A stretch of 64,000 nucleotides of DNA from the NCBI GenBank assembly GCA_947306425.1, contig CAMZGO010000001.1:62001-126000 (forward strand), given 5' to 3'. The stretch is from an uncultured Elusimicrobia bacterium. Its GTDB lineage: Bacteria > Elusimicrobiota > Elusimicrobia > Elusimicrobiales > Elusimicrobiaceae. Below are positions 1 through 7,563 of the stretch, in pieces. A program made the position numbers and the translations under genes. The number at the start of each line of letters is the position of its first letter. Positions within the stretch are counted from its first letter, which is position 1. The notes under the pieces are model-generated. The model was given only the letters and a program-made list of their open reading frames with translations. It searched no databases and had not been told where the DNA came from.

Positions 1-47
1 TGTCCAAATACTGTTGCATTAGGGGGGTCATAATTAAATTATAACAT

Positions 48-1280
48 TTAAATACCAAACTTATAGAAGAAATTTGCTTGAATCTTTTTTACCTTTTGCT
101 TATCTGTTGAAGTTTCCCCTAAGAAAAAGGCTTCACCGTCAAATAAGCCGCCACTTAACACAAAACCACAGTTATCAAATTTAAGACCTGTATTTAAATT
201 AATTTCCTTTGCATAATAGGTTTGGTTGGATGCAACATCTTCTTTTTTGGAAACATACATAAAAATACCGGCACCGGCAAATAAAAAAGGATATTTCTTA
301 AAGTTAAAATCAAAATCAGCATAAATAATTTTTGGGATTTTCGGGAAACTTCCCGCATAATTCATACCGCCGAAAATTATACCTGTGTTTAATTTGTTCG
401 GGAAAGAATAAAAATCATCTTTATCAGAAAATAAATAAAAGCCAATTTTATTTTTTAAATTCCCTGCTTTATATGATTTTTGAAAATATATCTCCCCGTT
501 AAATGCATAACCTTTGTATTCTTCCGTTTGGGAACCGGAAGGACGTGTTATCTTTTGCCTGCCGCCGTTCTTGGCAAAGTAGAAATTAATGCCTGCATCT
601 TCCTGAAAAAATAAATCAAGTCCCGCCCCGTAAACGGAAAGATTTATTTCGGTATTTTTACGGGTTTCACTATATTTTTTATTCTGTAAAAAATAAAAAC
701 CGGAAAAATTAATCCAAGAAAACGGCTTTACTGTTATTTTTGAACCTGCAAGGTCGGCTTTTTTATAGTCATCAATTTGTGCTTCTCTTGCTGCGAGTAA
801 TGTGTAGTCAAAATATTTACTTATAAAACTGTGTTTTAAACCGTCAAGGGATGTAGGCAGAGATAAATCCCTGTTCAAATTATCCCCATAATATATGTAC
901 GGGGCCAAAGCCCTATCTGTGAAATCAAAACGGCCGAAAGTAAAATTAAAATCTTCCGAATCATAAGAGAAATAGGCCTGCCAAATTCTTGCCTTGGTTT
1001 GGGTTTTATCTTGATTAGTAATATCATAAGAATGCTGAATGTAGGACAGAAAATTAAAGTAAAATTTGTCAATTAACCTATATGTAAAATCAATATCAAA
1101 TTTTAGAGATGAATTTTTATATTTATTTAAAAAATGTTTAGGTGTTTTTGCCGAAGAAGCAAATAAATCTAATTTTGCACCTATTTCAGTATTATCATGC
1201 AAAGTTCCCGCTGACAAAGACATTGTAATAAACAATAGCATTACAGCATAAAATTTAGCAAAGATATGCTTTTTTAACAT
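48..1280 (-). CDS. Porin-like outer-membrane beta-barrel protein
   Basis: Exported 410-residue protein, probably an outer-membrane beta-barrel. The first ~24 residues form a signal peptide (basic MLKKH start, hydrophobic core, cleavage near LSAG). The rest alternates short amphipathic strands rich in Tyr/Phe/Asn with turns (for example FNFTFGRFDF), and the C-terminus ends in an aromatic strand (FFYKFGI), as in Gram-negative barrels. I recognise no specific substrate family; the look resembles alginate-export or carbohydrate porins, but that is inference. It is transcribed divergently from the neighbouring pilin gene across a 262-bp gap. The start was chosen because the signal peptide begins there. 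Confidence 0.7.
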   Translation of the reverse strand: MLKKHIFAKFYAVMLLFITMSLSAGTLHDNTEIGAKLDLFASSAKTPKHFLNKYKNSSLKFDIDFTYRLIDKFYFNFLSYIQHSYDITNQDKTQTKARIWQAYFSYDSEDFNFTFGRFDFTDRALAPYIYYGDNLNRDLSLPTSLDGLKHSFISKYFDYTLLAAREAQIDDYKKADLAGSKITVKPFSWINFSGFYFLQNKKYSETRKNTEINLSVYGAGLDLFFQEDAGINFYFAKNGGRQKITRPSGSQTEEYKGYAFNGEIYFQKSYKAGNLKNKIGFYLFSDKDDFYSFPNKLNTGIIFGGMNYAGSFPKIPKIIYADFDFNFKKYPFLFAGAGIFMYVSKKEDVASNQTYYAKEINLNTGLKFDNCGFVLSGGLFDGEAFFLGETSTDKQKVKKIQANFFYKFGI

Positions 1281-1459
1281 GTTAACTACACCAATTTTAG
1301 ATAAGTAAATTTTAGCATTTAAATTGTACCGATGTACACATTTTCGTACTAAGTTATGAACTTTGGGTGGAATTAACGTAATGGCTGGTTAGTGTCCTTT
1401 TATAAAACAAAAAACTCTTTATATATCGGTATTATATTCTTATTTTCACGACGATGAAC
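1281..1459. other. Divergent intergenic region
   Basis: AT-rich gap between the porin-like gene (minus) and pilin gene (plus). A possible minus-strand extended -10 (TGCTAAAAT) lies near 1311-1319 for the porin gene but has no good -35. The right side holds a conserved block just before the pilin -35 (ATTTTCACGACGATG) that recurs, reverse-complemented, upstream of the pilin at 8738-9220. No gene is seen here. Confidence 0.4.
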
Positions 1460-1491
1460 TTGACAACGTTTTTTTTTTTTTTTTGTACAAT
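1460..1491 (+). promoter_or_regulatory. Pilin promoter with T16 spacer (candidate phase-variable)
   Basis: A consensus -35 TTGACA (1460-1465) and a -10 TACAAT (1486-1491) are separated by 20 bp. The spacer is ACG, sixteen T, then G. The spacing is longer than the sigma70 optimum of about 17, and the spacer is almost wholly one homopolymer. Two other pilin promoters here have the same design with T17 and T15. The leader then carries AGGAGA just before the ATG at 1543. Confidence 0.75.
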
Positions 1492-1542
1492 TTTAGTGTA
1501 AACATATTTAAAAACGCTTTATAAAGCGAATTAGGAGAGTTT

Positions 1543-2001
1543 ATGAAAGAAATAAAAAATAGTAAACAAGGTTTTACTTTAATTGAACTTTTGGTAGTTG
1601 TGTTAATTATCGGCATACTTGCCGCTGTTGCTTTACCGCAATATAAAGCATCCGTCGGAAGGGCAAAATTTGCTAAATTAAAAATTAACGCAAAAGCTGT
1701 TAATGAAGCCGCACAACGCTATTTTTTAGTACGAGGGGAATATCCATCAAAATTAAGTGATTTAGATGTTGATATTTCAATAAGCTGTTCTATTATGCCT
1801 TCAGTTACTTATATGAATTGCTCAACAATCATTTTTGGAGTTCAAGTGGCTTATTATATTCAAAAAGAAGGAAATAAACCCCATTTATGTTATGTATACA
1901 ATCCAAATCTTTCTCATCCTGCAAACAGATTGTGCGCCCAAGAAGCTCACAGAATAAGCCCCAATTGTTATAATGATCATCATTGCGTACATTACTATTA
2001 G
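1543..2001 (+). CDS. Type IV pilin-like protein (PilE/pseudopilin family)
   Basis: A 152-residue prepilin. A short charged leader (MKEIKNSKQG) precedes the class III cleavage/methylation site, G then FTLIE with the Glu at mature position 5. A hydrophobic helix (LLVVVLIIGILAAVALPQY) follows, which anchors the subunit in the membrane and builds the pilus core. The C-terminal part has at least four Cys, so disulfide-stabilised loops are likely, and it ends in His/Tyr-rich sequence. The prepilin peptidase and assembly ATPase are not in this window. The stop codon directly abuts the stop of murD on the other strand. Expression should depend on the T16-spaced promoter. Major pilin, minor pilin or competence pseudopilin cannot be told apart from sequence alone. 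Confidence 0.9.
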   Translation: MKEIKNSKQGFTLIELLVVVLIIGILAAVALPQYKASVGRAKFAKLKINAKAVNEAAQRYFLVRGEYPSKLSDLDVDISISCSIMPSVTYMNCSTIIFGVQVAYYIQKEGNKPHLCYVYNPNLSHPANRLCAQEAHRISPNCYNDHHCVHYY

Positions 2002-3378
2002 TTATTTCTTTTTATTTTTAATATAATCTAGTACGATTTTTTTGAATTTTCTGCCGCGGTCCTCAAAGTCGGTAAACTGGTCAAAAGATGAACATGCAGG
2101 CGAAAGTAATAAAACATCACCGCGCTTTGCTTGGCTGAAAATATATTCTACGGCTGCCTTTAAATTGCCTTTTTCAACTACGGGGAAATAGGGCCCTATG
2201 TCTTGTTTAATAATGGGGCTTGATTCACCTATCAAAACAGCCTGTTTACAATATTTTTGCAAATAAGGTAAAAGCGGTGTATAGGGTGAACCTTTATGCC
2301 TGCCTCCTAAAATAAGCCAAATTTTATTTGCACTGCTGAAAGATTTAAGGGCCGGAATAGTGCTTTCAATATTTGTGGCTTTTGAGTCGTTATAGCATTT
2401 AATTCCTTTAAACTCGGCAAAATATTCAATACGGTGTTCAAGGCAGTTAAAAATATCAAAACCCTTTTGTACCGCTTTTTGACTGACACCGCCGGCAAAA
2501 GCCATTAAAGCGGCTGCCATGGCATTTTCAATATTATGAAGCCCGACAAGCAACTTCGGCGGTTTTAAATGAGCACCGGAGGAAAATATAAGTTCATCCC
2601 CGTCATAAAAAACATCAACCCTGACACTATGTTTAACTTCCGAAGAGAACGTCAAAACACGGCTTTTGGCCTTTTTAAGCAAACCGACGCAAACACTATC
2701 CCCCCCGTTAGTTATAAAAAAATCATCTTTGTTTTGCTGTTTAAAAATTTTACTTTTGGCAAAAATATAATTATCAATACCGCCATGATGGTCAAGATGG
2801 TCAGGCGTAATATTTAAAATAGCAGAGCAAAAGGGTTTGAAATAGGTACTGTCCTCCAACTGATAACTTGAAACTTCCAAAACTATTAAAGAATTTTCTT
2901 CAATCTTGTCAGCATAACTTGTAAGAGGTGTACCTATATTCCCGGCAACATAAACTTCTTGTTTGGTCTTAATCTCCTTAATATGCTCTTTCAAAATTTC
3001 GCCCAGCATAACTGTTGTGGTACTTTTGCCGTTTGTTCCGCTGACAGCAAAAACTTTGACGCTTTTAGGAATGAAAGCCAAAGCAATTTCAATTTCACTG
3101 AAAACCGGTTTCTGTAAAGCCTTAATTTTCTTGATAACCGGTTCAAAATTACTGATACCGGGGCTTTTAATAAAAAAATCGCAATCAAAAAACTGTTTAG
3201 GGAACCCGCCGGTAAAAACCTCTATGCTTTCTAATCCTATCGGAAGAGGCAGGGAACGGGAATCCGCTAAAATTACATTAAAACCTTGTTTATATAAAAA
3301 TTTTGCGGCAGCCTGCCCGCTTTTACCAAGCCCGATAACACCGGCAGTTTTACCTTTAAATTTTTTGAAACTAAACAT
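2002..3378 (-). CDS. murD: UDP-N-acetylmuramoylalanine--D-glutamate ligase MurD
   Basis: Cytoplasmic Mur ligase that adds D-glutamate to UDP-MurNAc-L-Ala in peptidoglycan precursor synthesis. The 458-residue length is normal. The N-terminal Rossmann-like domain starts GVIGLGKSGQAAA. The ATP P-loop GTNGKST is at about residues 114-120. The central domain has the NITPDHLDHH segment, and the C-terminal domain carries NDSKATN and the LLSPACSSFDQF signature. It overlaps murE by 8 bp, so the two are translationally coupled in the order murE-murD. Its stop touches the stop of a convergent pilin gene, leaving no room for a private terminator. Confidence 0.97.
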   Translation of the reverse strand: MFSFKKFKGKTAGVIGLGKSGQAAAKFLYKQGFNVILADSRSLPLPIGLESIEVFTGGFPKQFFDCDFFIKSPGISNFEPVIKKIKALQKPVFSEIEIALAFIPKSVKVFAVSGTNGKSTTTVMLGEILKEHIKEIKTKQEVYVAGNIGTPLTSYADKIEENSLIVLEVSSYQLEDSTYFKPFCSAILNITPDHLDHHGGIDNYIFAKSKIFKQQNKDDFFITNGGDSVCVGLLKKAKSRVLTFSSEVKHSVRVDVFYDGDELIFSSGAHLKPPKLLVGLHNIENAMAAALMAFAGGVSQKAVQKGFDIFNCLEHRIEYFAEFKGIKCYNDSKATNIESTIPALKSFSSANKIWLILGGRHKGSPYTPLLPYLQKYCKQAVLIGESSPIIKQDIGPYFPVVEKGNLKAAVEYIFSQAKRGDVLLLSPACSSFDQFTDFEDRGRKFKKIVLDYIKNKKK

Positions 3379-4810
3379 AATTTTTAAGGGCTTTTAGGGC
3401 CTCTTCCTCATCAGAAAAATGTATTTTGCCCGTGGGTAAAATTTGGTAATCTTCATGGCCTTTGCCGGCAATTAAAACTATATCCCCGGCTTGGGCCTGC
3501 GATATTGCTTTGTTTATCGCTTTACGCCTGTCAAGTTCCACCTCATAATTCTTATTTTCGCCGACACCGGCTAAAATATCTTTCAAAATATTTTGAGGGT
3601 CCTCGCGGCGCGGATTATCGTTGGTAATTATGACAAAATCACTGTTTTCTACCGTACAAGCACCCATTAAAGGGCGCTTGGTTGTATCACGTTCACCGCC
3701 GCAACCGAAAACAGTGATAATTTTACCTTTTTTGTAAGGTTTAACTGTATCAAAAGCACGCAGCAAAGCCTCTTGCGTATAAGCGAAATCTACAAAAACA
3801 TAAAAGGGTTGGCCTGCTTTTATCGCCTGCATACGCCCTGCCACCCCTTGCAAAATTTCAATACCTTTGAGGGATGTTTCCAAATCAATCCCGTAAATAC
3901 TTGCCGCCGCAATTGCCGCCAAAGCATTGTAAACATTGTGTGCACCAAGCAAATTTATTTTGGCATTTTGACCGTTTACTTTAAAAGTAACACCTTCTAA
4001 AGACGGACAAATATCAGTTGCCGCAAAATCTGCCTTACCCTTAATTGAATAAGTCAAAGTTTTAATTTTACCTTCAAGCATTTTATAAAGTTTTTGGCCG
4101 TATTCGTCGTCTATATTTATAATTGCTGTTTTGTTTTGCTTTGGGTTTTGCGGATTTATTAAAGAATCAAAAAGTTTATATTTCGCCTTAAAATAATTTT
4201 CAAAAGTATGGTGAAAATCCAAGTGGTCGCGCTGTAAATTGGTAAAAATTGCCGTATCAAAATTAACACCTTCTACACGCTTTAATTCCAAAGCGTGGGA
4301 AGAAACTTCCATAATGCAACTGTCCGCATTCTTATTTACAGCGGTTGCTAAAATATTTTGCAAAGTCAAAGCGGCGGGTGTGGTGTTTGGCGCTTTACTT
4401 AAAACCTCTCGGTTAATTCTATAATTTATCGTACCAAGAACGGCAGGGATTTTACCTGCATTAATTAAAATACTTTCAAGCAAATAAGAGATACTTGTCT
4501 TACCTTTAGTACCTGTTATAGCAAACATCTTTAATTTGTTTGAGGGATTATCATAAAATTTAAGTGCGGCAGCGGCCATGGCGGCCTCAATATCTTTTAC
4601 CAAAACAGCCTGCTTATAATTTAGTTTTTCTTGACTGATTACGGCACAAGCGCCGTTTTCCAAAGCGGCGGGTATGAATTTATGCCCGTCAACGGTATGC
4701 CCTTTAATCGCAAAAAACACAAAGCCTTTTTGCACTTTTTGTGAATCTTGCGTTAAGCCCAAAACTTCACAATCAAAATTTGCTGTTGGAAAAAGTTCTC
4801 TAAGTTTCAT
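3371..4810 (-). CDS. murE: UDP-N-acetylmuramoyl-tripeptide synthetase MurE, meso-DAP type
   Basis: Cytoplasmic Mur ligase adding the third amino acid to the peptidoglycan stem peptide. It is 479 residues long. The P-loop GTKGKTS lies at residues 100-106, NLQRDHLDFH marks the Mur ligase core, and KGHEDYQ is near the C-terminus. The amino-acid-binding motif reads DNPR (398-401); DNPR is the known determinant for meso-diaminopimelate rather than lysine, which fits a Gram-negative wall. A usually conserved DYAHTPD segment reads DFAYTQE, a mild departure. It lies upstream of and overlaps murD. The divergent DUF2400 gene begins only 10 bp away, so promoters must overlap the coding ends. Confidence 0.96.
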   Translation of the reverse strand: MKLRELFPTANFDCEVLGLTQDSQKVQKGFVFFAIKGHTVDGHKFIPAALENGACAVISQEKLNYKQAVLVKDIEAAMAAAALKFYDNPSNKLKMFAITGTKGKTSISYLLESILINAGKIPAVLGTINYRINREVLSKAPNTTPAALTLQNILATAVNKNADSCIMEVSSHALELKRVEGVNFDTAIFTNLQRDHLDFHHTFENYFKAKYKLFDSLINPQNPKQNKTAIINIDDEYGQKLYKMLEGKIKTLTYSIKGKADFAATDICPSLEGVTFKVNGQNAKINLLGAHNVYNALAAIAAASIYGIDLETSLKGIEILQGVAGRMQAIKAGQPFYVFVDFAYTQEALLRAFDTVKPYKKGKIITVFGCGGERDTTKRPLMGACTVENSDFVIITNDNPRREDPQNILKDILAGVGENKNYEVELDRRKAINKAISQAQAGDIVLIAGKGHEDYQILPTGKIHFSDEEEALKALKNYV

Positions 4811-4820
4811 AAAATATATT

Positions 4821-5603
4821 ATGCTTAAAAAATCCTTACTAGAAAAATTATATGCGAAATATAACCACTTATGCTATGTTTCGCCTGACCCTTTACAATT
4901 CTGCCGCCCTTATAAGTACAAAGAACAGCAGGAAATTGTTTGCCTTATTGCTGCTTCCTTTGCCTATGGTAATGTAAAGCAAATAATAAAGGCCGTTGAT
5001 AATATTTTACTTAATTTAGGGCCTAGACCGAAAGAGTTTCTTTTAAGCACTTCTAAACCGGAACTTAAAAAAATGTTTAAAAACTTTAAATACCGCTTTA
5101 CAACAGGGGCAGAAACGGCTGATTTTTTGTGGGCAATTTCCCAAGTTTTGAAAGAATACGGCAGTTTGGAAAATTTATTCTTAAAGTTTTACAAACCGAA
5201 TAAAGATTTTGTTTTTGCTCTTAAAAGTTTTGCCGCACATTTGAGAAGTTACGGCTGTATACAAACTTTGATACCGGACCCTAGCAAAAACAGCGCGCTA
5301 AAACGCTTGAATTTATTTTTACGTTGGTGTGTTAGGTGTGATGAAGTGGACCTTGGCTGTTGGCGCGGGGTAGATTGTGCCGATTTACTTATTCCTTTAG
5401 ATGTACACATGCACCGTGCGGCAAAAAGTTTGGGGCTTACAAAACGCAATCAGGCGGACTTAAAAACCGCACTTGAAATTTCCGCAAATCTTGCAAAAAT
5501 CAACCCTGCTGACCCGATAAAATATGATTTTTGCTTAACGCGCTTTGGCATCCGCCCCGACATGAGTGAAAAAGATTTAGAAGAAATGGCAAGGAAGTTG
5601 TAA
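4821..5603 (+). CDS. DUF2400 / TIGR02757 family protein
   Basis: A 260-residue protein of the DUF2400 (TIGR02757) family, whose biochemical role is not established. Typical features are the N-terminal PDPLQFCRPYK segment, FAYGNVKQI, the PLDVHMHR block and the C-terminal RFGIRPDM. The ATG at 4821 is preferred because the reading frame further upstream runs inside murE and does not resemble the family. The last 93 bp of this gene are copied at 6801-6893, and the last ~56 bp again at 8681-8736, which makes the gene the anchor of a local rearrangement. Confidence 0.85.
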   Translation: MLKKSLLEKLYAKYNHLCYVSPDPLQFCRPYKYKEQQEIVCLIAASFAYGNVKQIIKAVDNILLNLGPRPKEFLLSTSKPELKKMFKNFKYRFTTGAETADFLWAISQVLKEYGSLENLFLKFYKPNKDFVFALKSFAAHLRSYGCIQTLIPDPSKNSALKRLNLFLRWCVRCDEVDLGCWRGVDCADLLIPLDVHMHRAAKSLGLTKRNQADLKTALEISANLAKINPADPIKYDFCLTRFGIRPDMSEKDLEEMARKL

Positions 5604-5611
5604 CTCAACAA

Positions 5612-6760
5612 TCACATTTGTAAAAACAAATTATGTGCAATATATGCAAATGATGACAAAATTAAAATAGAACCAAAAATTACCAAATAGTATATCTTAA
5701 AACCTACTTTATTATAAAAATTATTAGTGGGTTTCTCTATAAAATGATATGTAATAATACCAAAACCAATTATTACCAAGTACAGTAAGATAATAAACAA
5801 AAGAGCATGATTAAAAACAAGAGGATTATTTAAGTCCACAAGATATACCGTCAAAAATATAATCAAGATATGAGTTAAAAATATGGAATAAGAATACTTC
5901 CCTAGCGCAACTGAAAAATTATTATCTAATAACCTCGATAAAAAACCTTTGTTAAGTAGGAAAACATACAATAACAGTAAATAGCATATGATAACTATGT
6001 TATCATTATCCCATTTGGCAAATGTCACTAGGTAAATACTATATAATAATAGAAAAATTTCCGCAAAACCGTATAGTAAAATGTCTTGATTATTTTGCTT
6101 CCTAATATTAGTCTTATTAAAGTAAGAATAAGTATAAAACAAGAATACACCTAATCCCATCCCCCCCACACCCCTTAATATGGGAATAGGGAAAACTTTG
6201 TACAACACAGTATAATGCAGGGAAGGTATATCTCCAGCATTAGCTAAAATGATAAAACAAAATAATACTATAATACCAAGCACAAAATTAGCAATTTTAT
6301 TTGAAAAGGATTTATATAAGTAAAAAATAAACAAAGAAGAAAAAAATAAAGCCGACACAAACCAAGAAACTCCGTCATTTAGATTTGTTAACCCTATTCC
6401 GTTTAAAAGAAATAAACTGTAAATCCTGTGGTAACAATCGCCTTCCGCAATCGGCATATGCCAATTATCCATACATATCATACATACTGTATAAAAAGCA
6501 ACCACAGGCCATAATCTAGCTAATCTTTTCTTTATATAAACAAAAGTATCTTGACTGATATCCAAGGTATAAGCAAAGAAAAATCCACTCAATATGAAGA
6601 AAAAATTTACTGCATAACCTGCAGCTCTTCTATGTAAATCTATGAAATCAAAGATCGGATTTGAATATACACTAGTAATAATAAAAAGATGACAAAAAAC
6701 TATAAGCAGCGCAAAAATAAAGCGTAAGCAATAGACACTTTTATATTGATATCTTTCCAT
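5612..6760 (-). CDS. Acyltransferase family 3 (OafA/YrhL-like) membrane protein
   Basis: A 382-residue integral membrane O-acyltransferase, probably acetylating a surface polysaccharide or lipid sugar. It starts RYQYKSVYCLRFIFALLIVF, has the early His of the family (FCHLF) and the diagnostic NFFFILSGFFFAY, followed by about nine further hydrophobic segments. No SGNH domain is present. The gene is flanked by a 93-bp direct repeat (3' end of the DUF2400 gene at 5511-5603 and 6801-6893). Its base composition is visibly more AT-rich than its neighbours, suggesting acquisition. A run of seven G (coding strand, 6161-6167) lies inside the reading frame. A TGATATAAT extended -10 lies just upstream of the start. 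Confidence 0.85.
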   Translation of the reverse strand: MERYQYKSVYCLRFIFALLIVFCHLFIITSVYSNPIFDFIDLHRRAAGYAVNFFFILSGFFFAYTLDISQDTFVYIKKRLARLWPVVAFYTVCMICMDNWHMPIAEGDCYHRIYSLFLLNGIGLTNLNDGVSWFVSALFFSSLFIFYLYKSFSNKIANFVLGIIVLFCFIILANAGDIPSLHYTVLYKVFPIPILRGVGGMGLGVFLFYTYSYFNKTNIRKQNNQDILLYGFAEIFLLLYSIYLVTFAKWDNDNIVIICYLLLLYVFLLNKGFLSRLLDNNFSVALGKYSYSIFLTHILIIFLTVYLVDLNNPLVFNHALLFIILLYLVIIGFGIITYHFIEKPTNNFYNKVGFKIYYLVIFGSILILSSFAYIAHNLFLQM

Positions 6761-6800
6761 ATAACAATTATATCAAAATTCAAAAACTCATAATACGACT

Positions 6801-6893
6801 AACCCGATAAAATATGATTTTTGCTTAACGCGCTTTGGCATCCGCCCAGATATGCGTGAAAAAGATTTAGAAGAAATGGCGCGGAAGTTGTAA
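6801..6893 (+). pseudogene. Copy 1 of the DUF2400 gene 3' end
   Basis: A 93-bp near-copy of 5511-5603, differing at about six positions by eye. It still encodes the last residues of the DUF2400 protein (KYDFCLTRFGIRPDM, then R in place of S, EKDLEEMARKL) and the stop codon, but has no start. With the intact gene it forms a direct repeat bracketing the acyltransferase gene. It ends 5 bp before the stop of the convergent pilin gene. Confidence 0.85.
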
Positions 6894-6898
6894 GGAAA

Positions 6899-7441
6899 CT
6901 AGCAACAATAACACCCGTAATCTTCATTGTCATCCGTAACATCAGGTATACCTAGTATTTCGGAGTATTTTTTACTTGGTGTATCAGAACATTCCCCCTG
7001 TGACAAAACAAATTTATAATTTTTTGTGATACAGAGACAAACATCTTCTTTAACATAATTCGCACTTGCTAACATTTTATCTGAAGACATTTGACCTCCT
7101 AAAAAAACAAAAAATTTTTCCTTAGATATATCTTCTACATCAAGACACCAACCTGTCCTTTGGTCAATACGACGACAACCATTGACTTCAGTATTAACTT
7201 CTGCGAGATAACCAATATAATTATTAGTTCCATTACATTGTTTAGCTCCAGTCTGCAACCTGCACATCTCTTCAATTTGCGCAGCAGCTTTAAGCTTAGT
7301 ATAAGCCTCGGCAAACTCTGCTTTTATTTTTGCCTTTTGATATTGCGGCATAGCAATAGCGGCAAGTATACCGATAATTAAAACTACTACTAATAACTCA
7401 AGCAAAGTAAAACCTTTGGTTGCGTTTTTTATCTTGTTCAT
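6899..7441 (-). CDS. Type IV pilin-like protein (PilE/pseudopilin family)
   Basis: A 180-residue prepilin with leader MNKIKNATKG, cleavage before FTLLELL, and the conserved core VVVLIIGILAAIAMPQYQKA. The mature domain is Cys-rich (about 11 Cys, including a C-terminal YGCYCC), unlike the other pilins here. RBS AGGAGA lies 6 bp before the ATG. Its leader RNA matches that of the 1543 pilin almost base for base, but its promoter has an ordinary 17-bp spacer instead of a T-run. It belongs to a tandemly duplicated DUF2400 tail-pilin-comEC unit. Confidence 0.9.
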   Translation of the reverse strand: MNKIKNATKGFTLLELLVVVLIIGILAAIAMPQYQKAKIKAEFAEAYTKLKAAAQIEEMCRLQTGAKQCNGTNNYIGYLAEVNTEVNGCRRIDQRTGWCLDVEDISKEKFFVFLGGQMSSDKMLASANYVKEDVCLCITKNYKFVLSQGECSDTPSKKYSEILGIPDVTDDNEDYGCYCC

Positions 7442-7479
7442 AAATTCTCCTAATTCGCTTGATAAAGCGTTTTTAAATA

Positions 7480-7508
7480 ATTTTACCCTAAAGTAAAAAG
7501 CCTGTCAA
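7480..7508 (-). promoter_or_regulatory. Pilin promoter with normal 17-bp mixed spacer
   Basis: On the minus strand TTGACA (7503-7508) and TAAAAT (7480-7485) are separated by exactly 17 bp of mixed sequence (GGCTTTTTACTTTAGGG). The sequence upstream of the -35 is recognisably related to that of the 8738-9220 pilin, so this is the duplicated promoter without the homopolymer. It is a natural comparator for the poly-T promoters. Confidence 0.75.
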
Positions 7509-7563
7509 GATCTTTGTTATAAAAACAAATGTAGTTCATTATGCATTAGGCAACAAATTGTAA

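Noticed and set aside
4674-4820. N-terminal extension of the DUF2400 protein into murE
   Set aside because: It is antisense murE sequence unlike the family; the ATG at 4821 gives the normal length.
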